Shown here one piece after another: positions 61,601 through 64,000 of a stretch of DNA of 64,000 nucleotides. The DNA is taken from the NCBI GenBank assembly GCA_947172415.1, contig OX359196.1, forward strand, positions 1,304,501 to 1,368,500, read 5' to 3'. The DNA is from Chondrosia reniformis (Eukaryota > Porifera > Demospongiae > Chondrillida > Chondrillidae). The translations under genes were made by a program, and so were the position numbers. The notes beneath the pieces are model-generated. The model searched no databases. It had not been told where the DNA came from and saw only the letters and a list, made by a program, of their open reading frames with translations. The number at the start of each line of letters is the position of its first letter. The stretch's first letter is position 1.

Positions 61601-62146
61601 AGTGTATATACGTATATTATATGTACATATGTACATGTGTACGTACCTCCAACTGTTTCCATGTGACTATTTCACTGAAGTGTTTGGATGTTTCTTTAGA
61701 GGACACTGCCATTTCAAACTGGGCCTGAGCGGAGTACCTCTGCATAGGCAGGACCTTGAACAGGCAGTCTGTGAAACATGAACAAGAAATCAACGTGATA
61801 AGCAAACCACAAGTAGTCATTGTCAAACATTGAGAAGAGGAAAACCATAATAGGCGAGATTACTGGGAATAAAAACCAGGACGGTTGGTTCAGATCCTTT
61901 CATTCTGTATGGTAGGAGAGAGGGGCTGTCCCTATTGCAACAAATACCACAATCTCATTCACTCCAATTCAAAAACTAGTACAACCAATGAGGGGTAAAA
62001 TTTATCTTGAGGTCATGTTAACTTGACAAGCTTGACAAAGCTCTTCTAACCACACAGTTTAATGCATAAGCAAACCTCGGAACTTTGAAGGAGGATTTTG
62101 AGTGTCACCTTTTCCAATCTCCACCACGACCCTGTCATCGACCATT
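27883..62146 (-). CDS. ITPR: Inositol 1,4,5-trisphosphate receptor (IP3-gated ER calcium channel), 49 exons, first exon missing
   Basis: Forty-nine exons with GT/AG borders and matching phases join into about 2735 codons, close to the usual ~2700. The protein is a tetrameric calcium release channel of the endoplasmic reticulum opened by IP3. Seen in order are: the MIR region ([36 protein letters not shown]); the IP3 core, with basic residues in [11 protein letters not shown] and NYRKNQ that correspond to R504, K508, R511 and the YRK triplet of mammalian receptors; helical RIH regions ([36 protein letters not shown]); six membrane segments with filter GGGIGD; the linker with CFICGL and HTRKEHN; and a short helical tail ending at TAA 27883-27885. 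The exon with the first ~30 residues (the SFLHIGD-like start) was not found and probably lies past 64000. It is an ITPR, not a ryanodine receptor, by length and by the tail. Exon groups are listed separately. Confidence 0.96.
28901..37874 (-). CDS. ITPR: ITPR exons for the channel domain (S1-S6 and pore)
   Basis: Exons 37682-37874 ([20 protein letters not shown] ... [13 protein letters not shown]), 36914-37039 ([21 protein letters not shown]1), 31016-31194 ([18 protein letters not shown]2 and S3 region), 30526-30696 ([18 protein letters not shown] ... HYFFYCAL, S4 region), 29688-30050 ([21 protein letters not shown]5, luminal loop, pore helix, [13 protein letters not shown]) and 28901-29069 ([19 protein letters not shown]6, then [15 protein letters not shown]). 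The filter GGGIGD differs from the common GGGVGD only by Ile. The intron 31195-36913 holds gene D on the other strand. Confidence 0.95.
29150..29370 (+). repeat. Dispersed repeat, GGGTGGAATTCC family, copy 2
   Basis: Contains CCCGGGATCACTAATGAAGG, GGGTGGAATTCCCAGAAAC, GGCTGTCTGACCCAGTGGAG, CTCCTGTATCTTCATCTAAA and GGTTTAGTTCCCCTATAGGC, followed by a tail with GTAGGAAAATGGTATCTTAG. It lies in an ITPR intron on the opposite strand. Confidence 0.75.
29455..29625 (+). repeat. Dispersed repeat, GGGTGGAATTCC family, copy 3
   Basis: A second, somewhat more diverged copy right after copy 2, with TAACTAATGAAGGAGGG, GCTGTCTGACCCAGTGGAGC, TCTTGTATCCTCATCAGAAG, TTTTAGTTCCCTTTAAG and GTAGGAAAATGGTGTTTTAC. 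It ends about 60 bases before an ITPR exon. Confidence 0.7.
30180..30306. mobile_element. Hairpin MITE-like element in ITPR intron
   Basis: A nearly complete inverted repeat: the left arm TATCTTTGAGATGGTTCATC through GATGCAGTTTGTTTCTTGC is matched by a right arm GCAAGAAACTGCATC through GATCTCAAAGATA, with a short centre. Non-coding, of the same general type as the elements at 31672 and 42481. Confidence 0.7.
31672..31840. mobile_element. Hairpin MITE-like element upstream of gene D
   Basis: It has GAAAGGATCATCTTTTGACT in the left arm and AAAAGTCAAAAAATGAACC in the right arm. In between lies the block ACGTTTCAACCCCAAGGGTC, then TTCTTCAGTGACTGATG. The same arrangement is seen at 42481-42660 and, more diverged, in the A-cluster spacers. 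Confidence 0.65.
32186..35713 (+). CDS. Paralog D, intronless multipass receptor-like glycoprotein nested in ITPR intron, 1175 aa
   Basis: One open frame to TGA 35711-35713. I start at ATG 32186 ([18 protein letters not shown], a strong signal peptide); the in-frame GTG at 32165 is not a likely start. The ectodomain opens with [20 protein letters not shown] and [15 protein letters not shown], then beta-helix-like strands and N-glycosylation sites. [18 protein letters not shown] block follows. The cysteine module is [20 protein letters not shown]. The first hydrophobic segment starts near residue 719 and ends [12 protein letters not shown]. The core has [30 protein letters not shown] and YLYFPIPKW. 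The tail is longer than in the paralogs and acidic ([13 protein letters not shown], then a Glu/Gln-rich end). It is transcribed opposite to ITPR, inside its largest intron. Function unknown. Confidence 0.93.
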   Translation: MLLFTLHFAFSFSLFIMSTYVITESSGDSIFSVIPATRQDWHSRVACNTSDKDACTVDEYYEMNNNIFSTPNSTWIFQKGSHKSSNGINIINTSNVFLGCPSEKCKIRTDKDIKLENSKNITLQGFYFIDVSTRFSRFPNISITRVQELNLTHLVITGFIFTISHPIGCYEIENCTFDNCDLNVNFDSQDLQAEFASEIVSIKFCKIKFQGSSFQEYFSDTSGYSEAQSTGSITTIEESDFINSYILITNDTKLYNINKYDFQRPAILFINCRFEIIDVSHTKELMVFHNALGVVLSNCTVNGSLSGSIRLFNSNLLTRGNIIIKGNDNTWTTGLGYINLFNSRIFLQNTSTLKIIENKSFLGSILFLPINLFSYHENIYYDYTQCAAGRMEQCDRSCFFQAIDQNGVLLRERDIPFFNGTIIMDNNTVEYGGNQIYNGQLEDCTLYTQEGHMTTNKTILEQFIHLPSFTPKDVSSLPYYICLCEEARVGKRDKQNCGNVSNLDLYQGETLHIIVALVGDFDQNIGDTKISVGIGEDSERKPVEQHCTEVYSTGPVSISPEKMIINLKYTVIELSIGEMDLSLTHVVNVNILPCPIGFKPKDNRNASSTCICNDILNEFDFQCNIQQNEVIFKHANPKIYTYWLGIEGNHTLKFGKFCPPYFCNNILQDSNVSYNSLQNTPNKQCNSNTKREGFLCSECPEGYSSVLGGYECKQCQENWHFLIVIYTLSGPVLIMFLFLFNLTIVQGSINSFIFYTNIVYFYDDFLQEHTVQPFYNIYSISNIGSGKGLCFFIGMNEFHKVWLQFIYPLYLLLLVVFIIIGANKFNLRIFQVDFITQRAVPVLATLMILTYTNFITCIWKAFRFTRVVEIDGQGNSLHEHYLWLLQPTLPYLQGTHLILGMFALAITLIYILPLTLVTLFGEIIRRRCIRSMWFSHFLDTFHGCYRWPFGFWLGVRLFIRVLLIIPRNLWPQNIFAIFTLYFITFFFLIQIILKPFQTEIKWLQSQQGQKQTSLNGKQITSKWKSKIKALLKWLITPLVFDSISLLNILFLSSIVAINPNISFSKFASCFSISIFFLQGIYGSVHHAYLYFPIPKWIKWKWEQLKQRLPGRQTEDENLMGEGDDSLLNFQYREMQNAEFDLSTNHEEVTTNDIEAVSQEVQLQEDPSLPLLETQI
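36632..36905. repeat. 29-bp minisatellite in ITPR intron
   Basis: About nine copies of a 29-bp unit with CACACTGTCAGAGGACGTAC and ATATGTGTA, including a larger duplicated block starting CGATGTCATGTATAGG. It ends 8 bases from the donor of the 36914 exon. Long ORFs in three plus frames arise only because 29 is not a multiple of 3. Confidence 0.95.
37056..37256. repeat. 22-bp minisatellite in ITPR intron
   Basis: About nine copies of GGATTGGATAGGACAAGTGA plus two bases, starting about 17 bases upstream (in gene sense) of the 36914-37039 exon. Confidence 0.95.
38177..41219 (-). CDS. ITPR: ITPR exons for the RIH-associated region
   Basis: Exons 40978-41219 ([11 protein letters not shown] ... [18 protein letters not shown] ... 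[11 protein letters not shown]), 40322-40513 ([20 protein letters not shown], then ELIQRMQ), 40057-40260 ([14 protein letters not shown] ... [19 protein letters not shown]), 39762-39965 ([18 protein letters not shown] ... [14 protein letters not shown] ... [13 protein letters not shown]), 39071-39187 ([17 protein letters not shown]), 38588-38686 ([20 protein letters not shown]) and 38177-38410 ([13 protein letters not shown] ... [14 protein letters not shown]). These are the most conserved blocks of the cytosolic part and couple ligand binding to the channel in known receptors. The donor of the 40322 exon (AGT|GTACGT) is inferred from phase. Confidence 0.95.
41370..41645. repeat. Purine-rich 10-bp minisatellite in ITPR intron
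   Basis: GGGATGAGAG-type units with GGGGACAAGA and GTGAGAGAAGAAGAG variants fill about 275 bases, with almost no pyrimidine on the plus strand. The transcribed ITPR RNA would be pyrimidine-rich here. Three long minus-frame ORFs (to 131 aa, [13 protein letters not shown]) are by-products of the repeat. Confidence 0.92.
41686..46151 (-). CDS. ITPR: ITPR exons for the second RIH region
   Basis: Exons 46020-46151 ([20 protein letters not shown]), 45736-45933 (LVEIETLM ... [13 protein letters not shown] ... QDMVMHE), 45188-45436 ([13 protein letters not shown] ... [16 protein letters not shown] ... PKCIPE), 44484-44609 ([20 protein letters not shown], then [10 protein letters not shown]), 43875-44009 ([18 protein letters not shown]), 43541-43676 ([20 protein letters not shown]), 42663-43002 ([20 protein letters not shown] ... 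RPECLFP), 42240-42447 ([18 protein letters not shown] ... [12 protein letters not shown]) and 41686-41818 ([19 protein letters not shown]). The 5' end of the 42240 exon was chosen because only that acceptor keeps the frame. The 3' splice site of the 43541 exon is duplicated by a 40-bp tandem repeat. Confidence 0.93.
42157..42186 (-). repeat. CTGATGAAGACC...GGTCGAAACG element
   Basis: On the minus strand CTGATGAAGACCTCCGGGTC is followed by GAAACGTTCAAT. The same core occurs at 4201-4235 (+), 10953-10988 (+), 55008-55039 (-), 55186-55217 (+) and 63888-63921 (-). The GACC/GGTC arms pair. The conserved CTGATGA and GAAAC flanks recall a hammerhead ribozyme core, but there is one extra base; see findings. 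Confidence 0.6.
42478..42660. mobile_element. Hairpin MITE-like element in ITPR intron
   Basis: Left arm: TTAGAAAGGATCACCTTCGA, then CTTTTACAGCGTCTAAAG. Right arm: CGTCTTTAGACGCTCTAAAA, then GACGAAAGATGATTCTTTC. The centre holds CACTGAAGAAGACCCTCGG and AAAACGTCTGAC. It ends directly at the donor of the 42663 ITPR exon. Confidence 0.7.
43660..43745. repeat. 40-bp tandem duplication spanning an ITPR 3' splice site
   Basis: CACTTCCTGAGACTGCAGAT recurs 40 bases downstream (43671 and 43711 for CTGAGACTGCAG). On the minus strand this gives two identical acceptors CTGCAG|TCTCAGG. Only the one at 43676/43677 keeps the frame; the other would add 40 bases. Confidence 0.85.
44325..44393 (-). mobile_element. 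tRNA-like sequence, probable SINE head or tRNA pseudogene
   Basis: On the minus strand GGAGCATTGTAGCTCAGTGG, then TAGAGCACTGGTGATC, then TTAACCAGCTGTCCCGGC, then TTCAATTCC. This gives an A box (TAGCTCAGTGG), an anticodon arm CTGGT/ACCAG with a 7-base loop, and a B-box-like TTCAATTCC. The 3' acceptor strand does not pair with GGAGCAT and the loop lacks the T at position 33, so it is not a working tRNA. A related stretch (GATCTGAACCAACCGTCCTG on the minus strand) lies at about 61872-61903. Confidence 0.55.
44846..44942. repeat. 16-bp minisatellite in ITPR intron
   Basis: Six copies of GAGCCTCTACAACAGT, in the intron between the 44484 and 45188 exons. Confidence 0.93.
46754..49532 (-). CDS. ITPR: ITPR exons for the central regulatory region
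   Basis: Exons 49239-49532 ([13 protein letters not shown] ... [20 protein letters not shown]), 48503-48566 ([20 protein letters not shown]), 47997-48309 ([14 protein letters not shown] ... [17 protein letters not shown] ... [10 protein letters not shown]), 47561-47668 ([19 protein letters not shown], a short low-conservation linker) and 46754-46966 ([11 protein letters not shown] ... [19 protein letters not shown]). The SSRRVS stretch resembles a basophilic kinase site, in a part of the protein where vertebrate receptors carry modulatory phosphorylation sites; that role here is inference. The intron 48567-49238 is filled by a 25-bp minisatellite. Confidence 0.92.
47005..47281. repeat. AT-rich 13-15 bp minisatellite in ITPR intron
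   Basis: Irregular repeats of AGAAATATACTAAG / AGAAATATACTGAG / AAATATACTGTG fill the DNA just upstream (gene sense) of the 46754-46966 exon. Confidence 0.92.
48594..49206. repeat. 25-bp minisatellite in ITPR intron
   Basis: About 24 copies of GGGACAGGGCAGGCTACTCA plus CAGAT, with rare variants (CTGAT, TAGGG, GCAGAC). It fills most of the intron between exons 48503-48566 and 49239-49532. Each unit carries GTGAGTAG on the transcribed strand, a good 5' splice site. Long ORFs in all three plus frames are repeat artefacts. Confidence 0.97.
49610..49680 (+). repeat. Dispersed repeat, GGGTGGAATTCC family, partial copy 4
   Basis: AGGGTCACATATGAAGGGTG, then GAATTCCCAGAAACAACTG and TCTGACTCTATAAACTTCAG. 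Only the first part of the element is recognisable. Confidence 0.65.
50158..53147 (-). CDS. ITPR: ITPR exons for the region after the IP3 core
   Basis: Exons 53028-53147 ([14 protein letters not shown]), 52792-52920 ([13 protein letters not shown] ... RQIDYFK), 52220-52315 ([19 protein letters not shown]), 51519-51692 ([20 protein letters not shown] ... [11 protein letters not shown]), 50967-51077 (Ser/Thr-rich, [10 protein letters not shown] ... GYDKE), 50452-50569 ([19 protein letters not shown]) and 50158-50278 ([20 protein letters not shown]). The 51519 exon extends to 51692: the stretch [12 protein letters not shown] matches the conserved DLRASFCRLM block and the phase fits only with this acceptor. 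The 50967 exon is the least conserved and its assignment rests on phase and splice sites. An alternative donor 9 bases further exists for the 52792 exon. Confidence 0.9.
51085..51260. repeat. 39-bp tandem repeat in ITPR intron
   Basis: About four copies of GATAATCAAACCACAACTG, TTTAATTTGAAT and GTCATAGT, with the last copy degenerating into AATTATGATGGAGAAC. Confidence 0.9.
51745..51866. mobile_element. Near-perfect hairpin element in ITPR intron
   Basis: A left arm of about 55 bases (ATTATTTGAGCAATCAGCAA, CACTTCTTCAAA, GATTAAGACGTT) is followed after about nine bases by its reverse complement with one or two changes. Transcribed RNA would form a long hairpin. Confidence 0.85.
51950..52095. 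mobile_element. Inverted-repeat element in ITPR intron
   Basis: The arms CTATTTGAGCATCAGTAACA, then TTTATGAATCAGTATTCT, are matched by AGAATACTGATTCAATAAAT, then GTTGCTGATACTCAAATAG. The centre holds CCCACCCGAAGGTCTTCATA. It sits right next to the element at 51745. Confidence 0.8.
53345..53480. mobile_element. Inverted-repeat element related to the GTTTAGTTCCC repeat
   Basis: Left arm AGGGAACTAAACCTAGTCAG, then AGCTTCGAAAGGAGAA; right arm TTCTCCTTTCAAAGCTCTAA, then GTAGGTTTAGTTCCCTATAT. The GGTTTAGTTCCC block is shared with the dispersed repeat family. Confidence 0.75.
53515..53870. repeat. 15-bp minisatellite in ITPR intron
   Basis: About 23 copies of AAGTGCCACACCCTC or AAGTGCCACACCACC, the two variants interspersed. 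It lies in the intron between exons 53028-53147 and 53986-54161. Long plus and minus ORFs are repeat artefacts. Confidence 0.96.
53986..55947 (-). CDS. ITPR: ITPR exons for the helical part of the IP3-binding core (RIH region)
   Basis: Exons 55784-55947 ([20 protein letters not shown], then [12 protein letters not shown]), 55330-55474 (NLAKLMEQL ... [18 protein letters not shown]), 54496-54657 (VFNLVRAPF ... NLFRLCYQ ... HNYRKNQ) and 53986-54161 ([12 protein letters not shown] ... [18 protein letters not shown]). The phosphate-binding basic residues of the family (Arg, Lys and Arg in [11 protein letters not shown], and YRK) are all present, so ligand binding is expected. Phases agree across all four exons. 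Confidence 0.96.
54813..54945 (+). repeat. Dispersed repeat, GGGTGGAATTCC family, copy 5 (3' part)
   Basis: AGAAGAAGATGAAAGAAGGG, then GACTCCTGTATCTTCATCC, GGTTTAGTTCCCCTATAGGC and GTAGGAAAATGGTATCTTAG. It is very close in sequence to copy 2 at 29150. Confidence 0.75.
56105..56210 (+). repeat. Dispersed repeat, GGGTGGAATTCC family, partial copy 6
   Basis: GCCCAGTGGAGAAGAAGAAA, then TTGTATCCTCATCCAAAGC, then GGTTTAGTTCCCTATAGGCC. The first half of the element is missing. Confidence 0.7.
56711..56782. repeat. 33-bp duplication of an ITPR 5' splice site
   Basis: CTTGTGCATAACATGTGATG, then ACGTGTGAGGTAC, is present twice in tandem. Each copy gives CACAAG|GTACCTCAC on the minus strand. The outer donor is at 56774-56775 and the inner at 56741-56742; the 33 bases between are an exact number of codons. 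Confidence 0.9.
56776..58255 (-). CDS. ITPR: ITPR exons for the MIR domain and beta part of the IP3-binding core
   Basis: Exons 58106-58255 ([18 protein letters not shown] ... SSKALWECE), 57265-57512 ([20 protein letters not shown] ... RLDQPIPR) and 56776-56875 ([19 protein letters not shown] ... KKPVMHK). [11 protein letters not shown] lies at the place of the IP3-contacting TTGRQ loop of vertebrate receptors; one Arg of that loop is kept. The donor of the 57265 exon touches a 12-bp minisatellite. The donor of the 56776 exon lies in a 33-bp tandem duplication, so a second identical donor exists at 56742, which would add 11 in-frame residues. Confidence 0.95.
56967..57264. repeat. 12-bp minisatellite abutting an ITPR exon
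   Basis: Units of GTGGGTGTGTCA with interspersed GTGGGTATGTACCAGT and GTGGGTATGTACCTGT, including a repeated block of about 100 bases. The array reaches directly to the donor of the 57265-57512 exon; that donor itself (CAG|GTACATACCC) is a unit-like sequence. Confidence 0.95.
57560..57905. repeat. 21-22 bp minisatellite in ITPR intron
   Basis: About fifteen copies of GGATCATGTGACACACCTTG plus two bases, with ACATGTGGT and ACCCTTGGT variants in higher-order arrangement. Confidence 0.95.
58674..62146 (-). CDS. ITPR: ITPR exons for the N-terminal suppressor / first MIR region
   Basis: Exons in gene order: 62076-62146 (MVDDRVVVE ... NPPSKFR), 61647-61768 ([18 protein letters not shown]), 60516-60605 ([19 protein letters not shown]), 60162-60266 ([19 protein letters not shown]), 58982-59035 ([18 protein letters not shown]) and 58674-58859 ([13 protein letters not shown] ... 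[10 protein letters not shown]). All phases agree. This region folds as a beta trefoil that tunes IP3 affinity in known receptors. The first listed exon needs an upstream exon ending in two bases of a codon, so it is not the start of the protein even though it contains an ATG. Confidence 0.94.
59073..59462. repeat. 20-bp minisatellite in ITPR intron
   Basis: About 19 copies of ACTCAGCACACCCAATCCAC, with ACTCAACACA and CAGCACG variants in blocks. It begins about 40 bases upstream (gene sense) of the 58982-59035 exon. Confidence 0.97.
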
Positions 62147-62394
62147 CTACAGTGAAGGACAACAAAAACATCAAACCAGTTGCAGTCAGTGTCAGGTGAT
62201 GAGTGCTGGGAGGGAAAGGTTTCACTAAATGTATGTCACAAGACAAGAGTTGGTATGTCATCTTTACCACACATACATACATATGTACAATAGCAGTACA
62301 TTAATGAAAAGGTCGTGTCAAAGACTTTGGGTATACATGTGGTCTATTCTCAAGATCCTAGCAATACAGCAGACAATCTACACACCAAGGACTC

Positions 62395-62590
62395 ACAAAA
62401 GATCAACAAAAAGACAAAATTCCCAGGGTCACGGATGAAGGGTGGAATTCCCAGAAAAGGCTGTCTTGTCCAGTGGAGAAGACAAGTATAGGAAAAAAAA
62501 TTACATCCTCATCCAAAACTCTCACTAGGTTTAGTTCCCTATAGGCCTAACATACGTAGGTGTAGCATGATGAAAATGGTGTGTTTGAGT
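62395..62590 (+). repeat. Dispersed repeat, GGGTGGAATTCC family, copy 7
   Basis: AAAGATCAACAAAAAGACAA, CCCAGGGTCACGGATGAAGG, GTGGAATTCCCAGAAAAGGC, GTCCAGTGGAGAAG, ACATCCTCATCCAAAACTC, GGTTTAGTTCCCTATAGGCC, and an end GATGAAAATGGTGTGTTTGA. This is one of the most complete copies and can serve as reference. Confidence 0.75.
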
Positions 62591-63171
62591 ATATCCTATA
62601 CAAGTGTAAGGAGACATTCCAAGGTGACCCTCTAGATGAAAAATGTCATCCTTCGCAATATGTCACCAGGTGAAAAATGTCTATTTGTGAAAATATCCCT
62701 CATGTTTATATTTTCCCTCAGCTGTTATAGACCACATATGTGTATACGTAAGTACGTATATATACGTAAGTACATATATATACGTACTTACATATAAATA
62801 TGTCTTTCAAAACAGAAACATATAGAACATACAGCTTTGTAAATTGAATGCCTTTATGGGAAAAAAGGTATTTTTCCTATTTCTAATTTATTCTAACAGT
62901 AAATAGAGACATCTGGTGCTGTAGTTCAGACCAAATATGTACCTTCAATGTAATCTCCTATATATGGTCCTCCTACAACATCACTGAGAGGATATGACAG
63001 TTTGAAGAATGCTAGTCATTTCCTGCTATTTAGTCATTGGTGTGTAAAACTGGGAAAAATCAACTTTAATTCAAAAGGAAAGTTAAACATTACATAAACA
63101 ATTAACCCAATTCTTACAAATTACACTTTGTTCACAAACTTCGTTACAAGATTCATGACTTCTTTACACGC

Positions 63172-63201
63172 ATGCACGCACGCACACACACACACACACA
63201 C
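63172..63201. repeat. (CA)n microsatellite
   Basis: GCATGCACGCACGCAC followed by about ten CA units. Confidence 0.9.
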
Positions 63202-64000
63202 ATGATGCAACTACAAATTGGACACTGAAACATAGACATGGTCACACTTTCACATAAAAACAATAACTTGCAGATTGTAGATGATATGGCTTTTTATCGA
63301 TTACATTTTCATGCATCACAGAGTGCAGTTCCATATATATATGTCTGTTACATTAATTCCAGAAAGAACCAGTCTATTAAGGGTTCTCAGTTAACTACAA
63401 AGACAGACTTGATGTAAATTTAATAAACATTTGAAACAAGTACATAGAAATTTTAGAATTGCTATACCTACACGTTGGTAATTTGAGATTTTACCTACAA
63501 AAGTGATTCCCACATGTATAGTCAACAAACTGCATTAAAGTAGAAATTGCATAAATAAATTTTATTTTTCAAACTAACTAAAACAAATTGAATCTCTCAC
63601 TCAAGTATACACACTCTTAAACAAACTGCCACAGAGCTGCGGGTACAATTTTGAAAACAGTTCAAATGAGTGAGACATGGCATTAAACAAAAACTTTCAG
63701 AATACACACATTAGCTTCTACAAACATACACTGCACAAATTGATGGTACATATGTACTAAGGGAATAAACACATGACCCACACAACCCATAATATACAGT
63801 ATGTATATACGTACGTACAATAGAATAAGGATTGTAGCTAATCATTCGTCTCTAGCCTGAACAATTTATCAAAAATTTAATTATTCCAACGTTTCGAAAC
63901 CTATACAGGGATCATCATCAGGGAATGAGAAAATAGTGATGTTGTGACAATATATAGCTAGCAAATTAAAGCGTTAACCAGTTCAAATCGGATCAAAACA

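Larger units (their letters stand above)
62147..64000. other. Right end: presumably ITPR first intron, repeats only
   Basis: No coding exon with ITPR N-terminal resemblance was found. The stretch holds a dispersed-repeat copy (62395-62590), self-complementary ACGTATATATACGT DNA near 62750-62790, a CA repeat, and the start of a CTGATGA/CGAAACG-type element at 63888-63921. Confidence 0.6.

Noticed and set aside
62940..63010. Minus-strand SDVVGGPYIGDYIE-like frame as possible first ITPR exon
   Set aside because: It has a donor-like GTACAT, but it ends with one codon base where two are needed, and the resemblance to the HIGD motif is too short.
1..64000. CRISPR arrays, bacterial operons or phage genes
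   Set aside because: The tandem arrays have no unique spacers, and the genes are eukaryotic with spliced exons.

Overview
The window is eukaryotic, AT-rich DNA from an animal, most likely an early-branching marine invertebrate and probably a sponge. This assignment is inference. It rests on a full-size inositol trisphosphate receptor gene with many small exons and mostly short introns, on dispersed hairpin repeats, on a remnant of a LINE with a 2A-like motif, and on a lineage-type family of intronless receptor-like genes. No species marker is present.

Left part (1-26985, plus strand): a tandem cluster of large intronless genes for one family of secreted-then-membrane proteins of about 1100-1200 residues. 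Each has a signal peptide, a long N-glycosylated ectodomain with beta-helix-like repeats, a cysteine module just outside the membrane, eight to nine hydrophobic segments and an acidic cytoplasmic tail. Three near-identical copies (A1, cut by the window start; A2; A3) lie in a 6.75 kb tandem repeat that includes the intergenic DNA. Two diverged members follow, B (17755-21081) and C (23569-26985). A sixth, D (32186-35713), lies further right.

Right part (27883-62146, minus strand): an ITPR gene. I reconstructed 49 coding exons with consistent GT/AG sites and reading phase, about 2735 residues. They cover the MIR region, the IP3-binding core, the RIH and RIH-associated regions, six membrane segments with a GGGIGD filter, and the C2H2-type linker with the C-terminal helix. 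Only the first coding exon (about 30 residues before the first recognised exon) was not found; it probably lies beyond position 64000. Gene D sits antisense inside the 5.7 kb intron between the exons for S1 and S2, by far the largest intron of the gene.

The ITPR introns carry at least eleven unrelated minisatellites (10-40 bp units), several touching splice sites, plus hairpin MITE-like elements, a dispersed repeat family sharing a GGGTGGAATTCC core, and a tRNA-like SINE head. The intergenic DNA of the A cluster is itself part of the large tandem repeat. From 62147 to 64000 only repeats were recognised.
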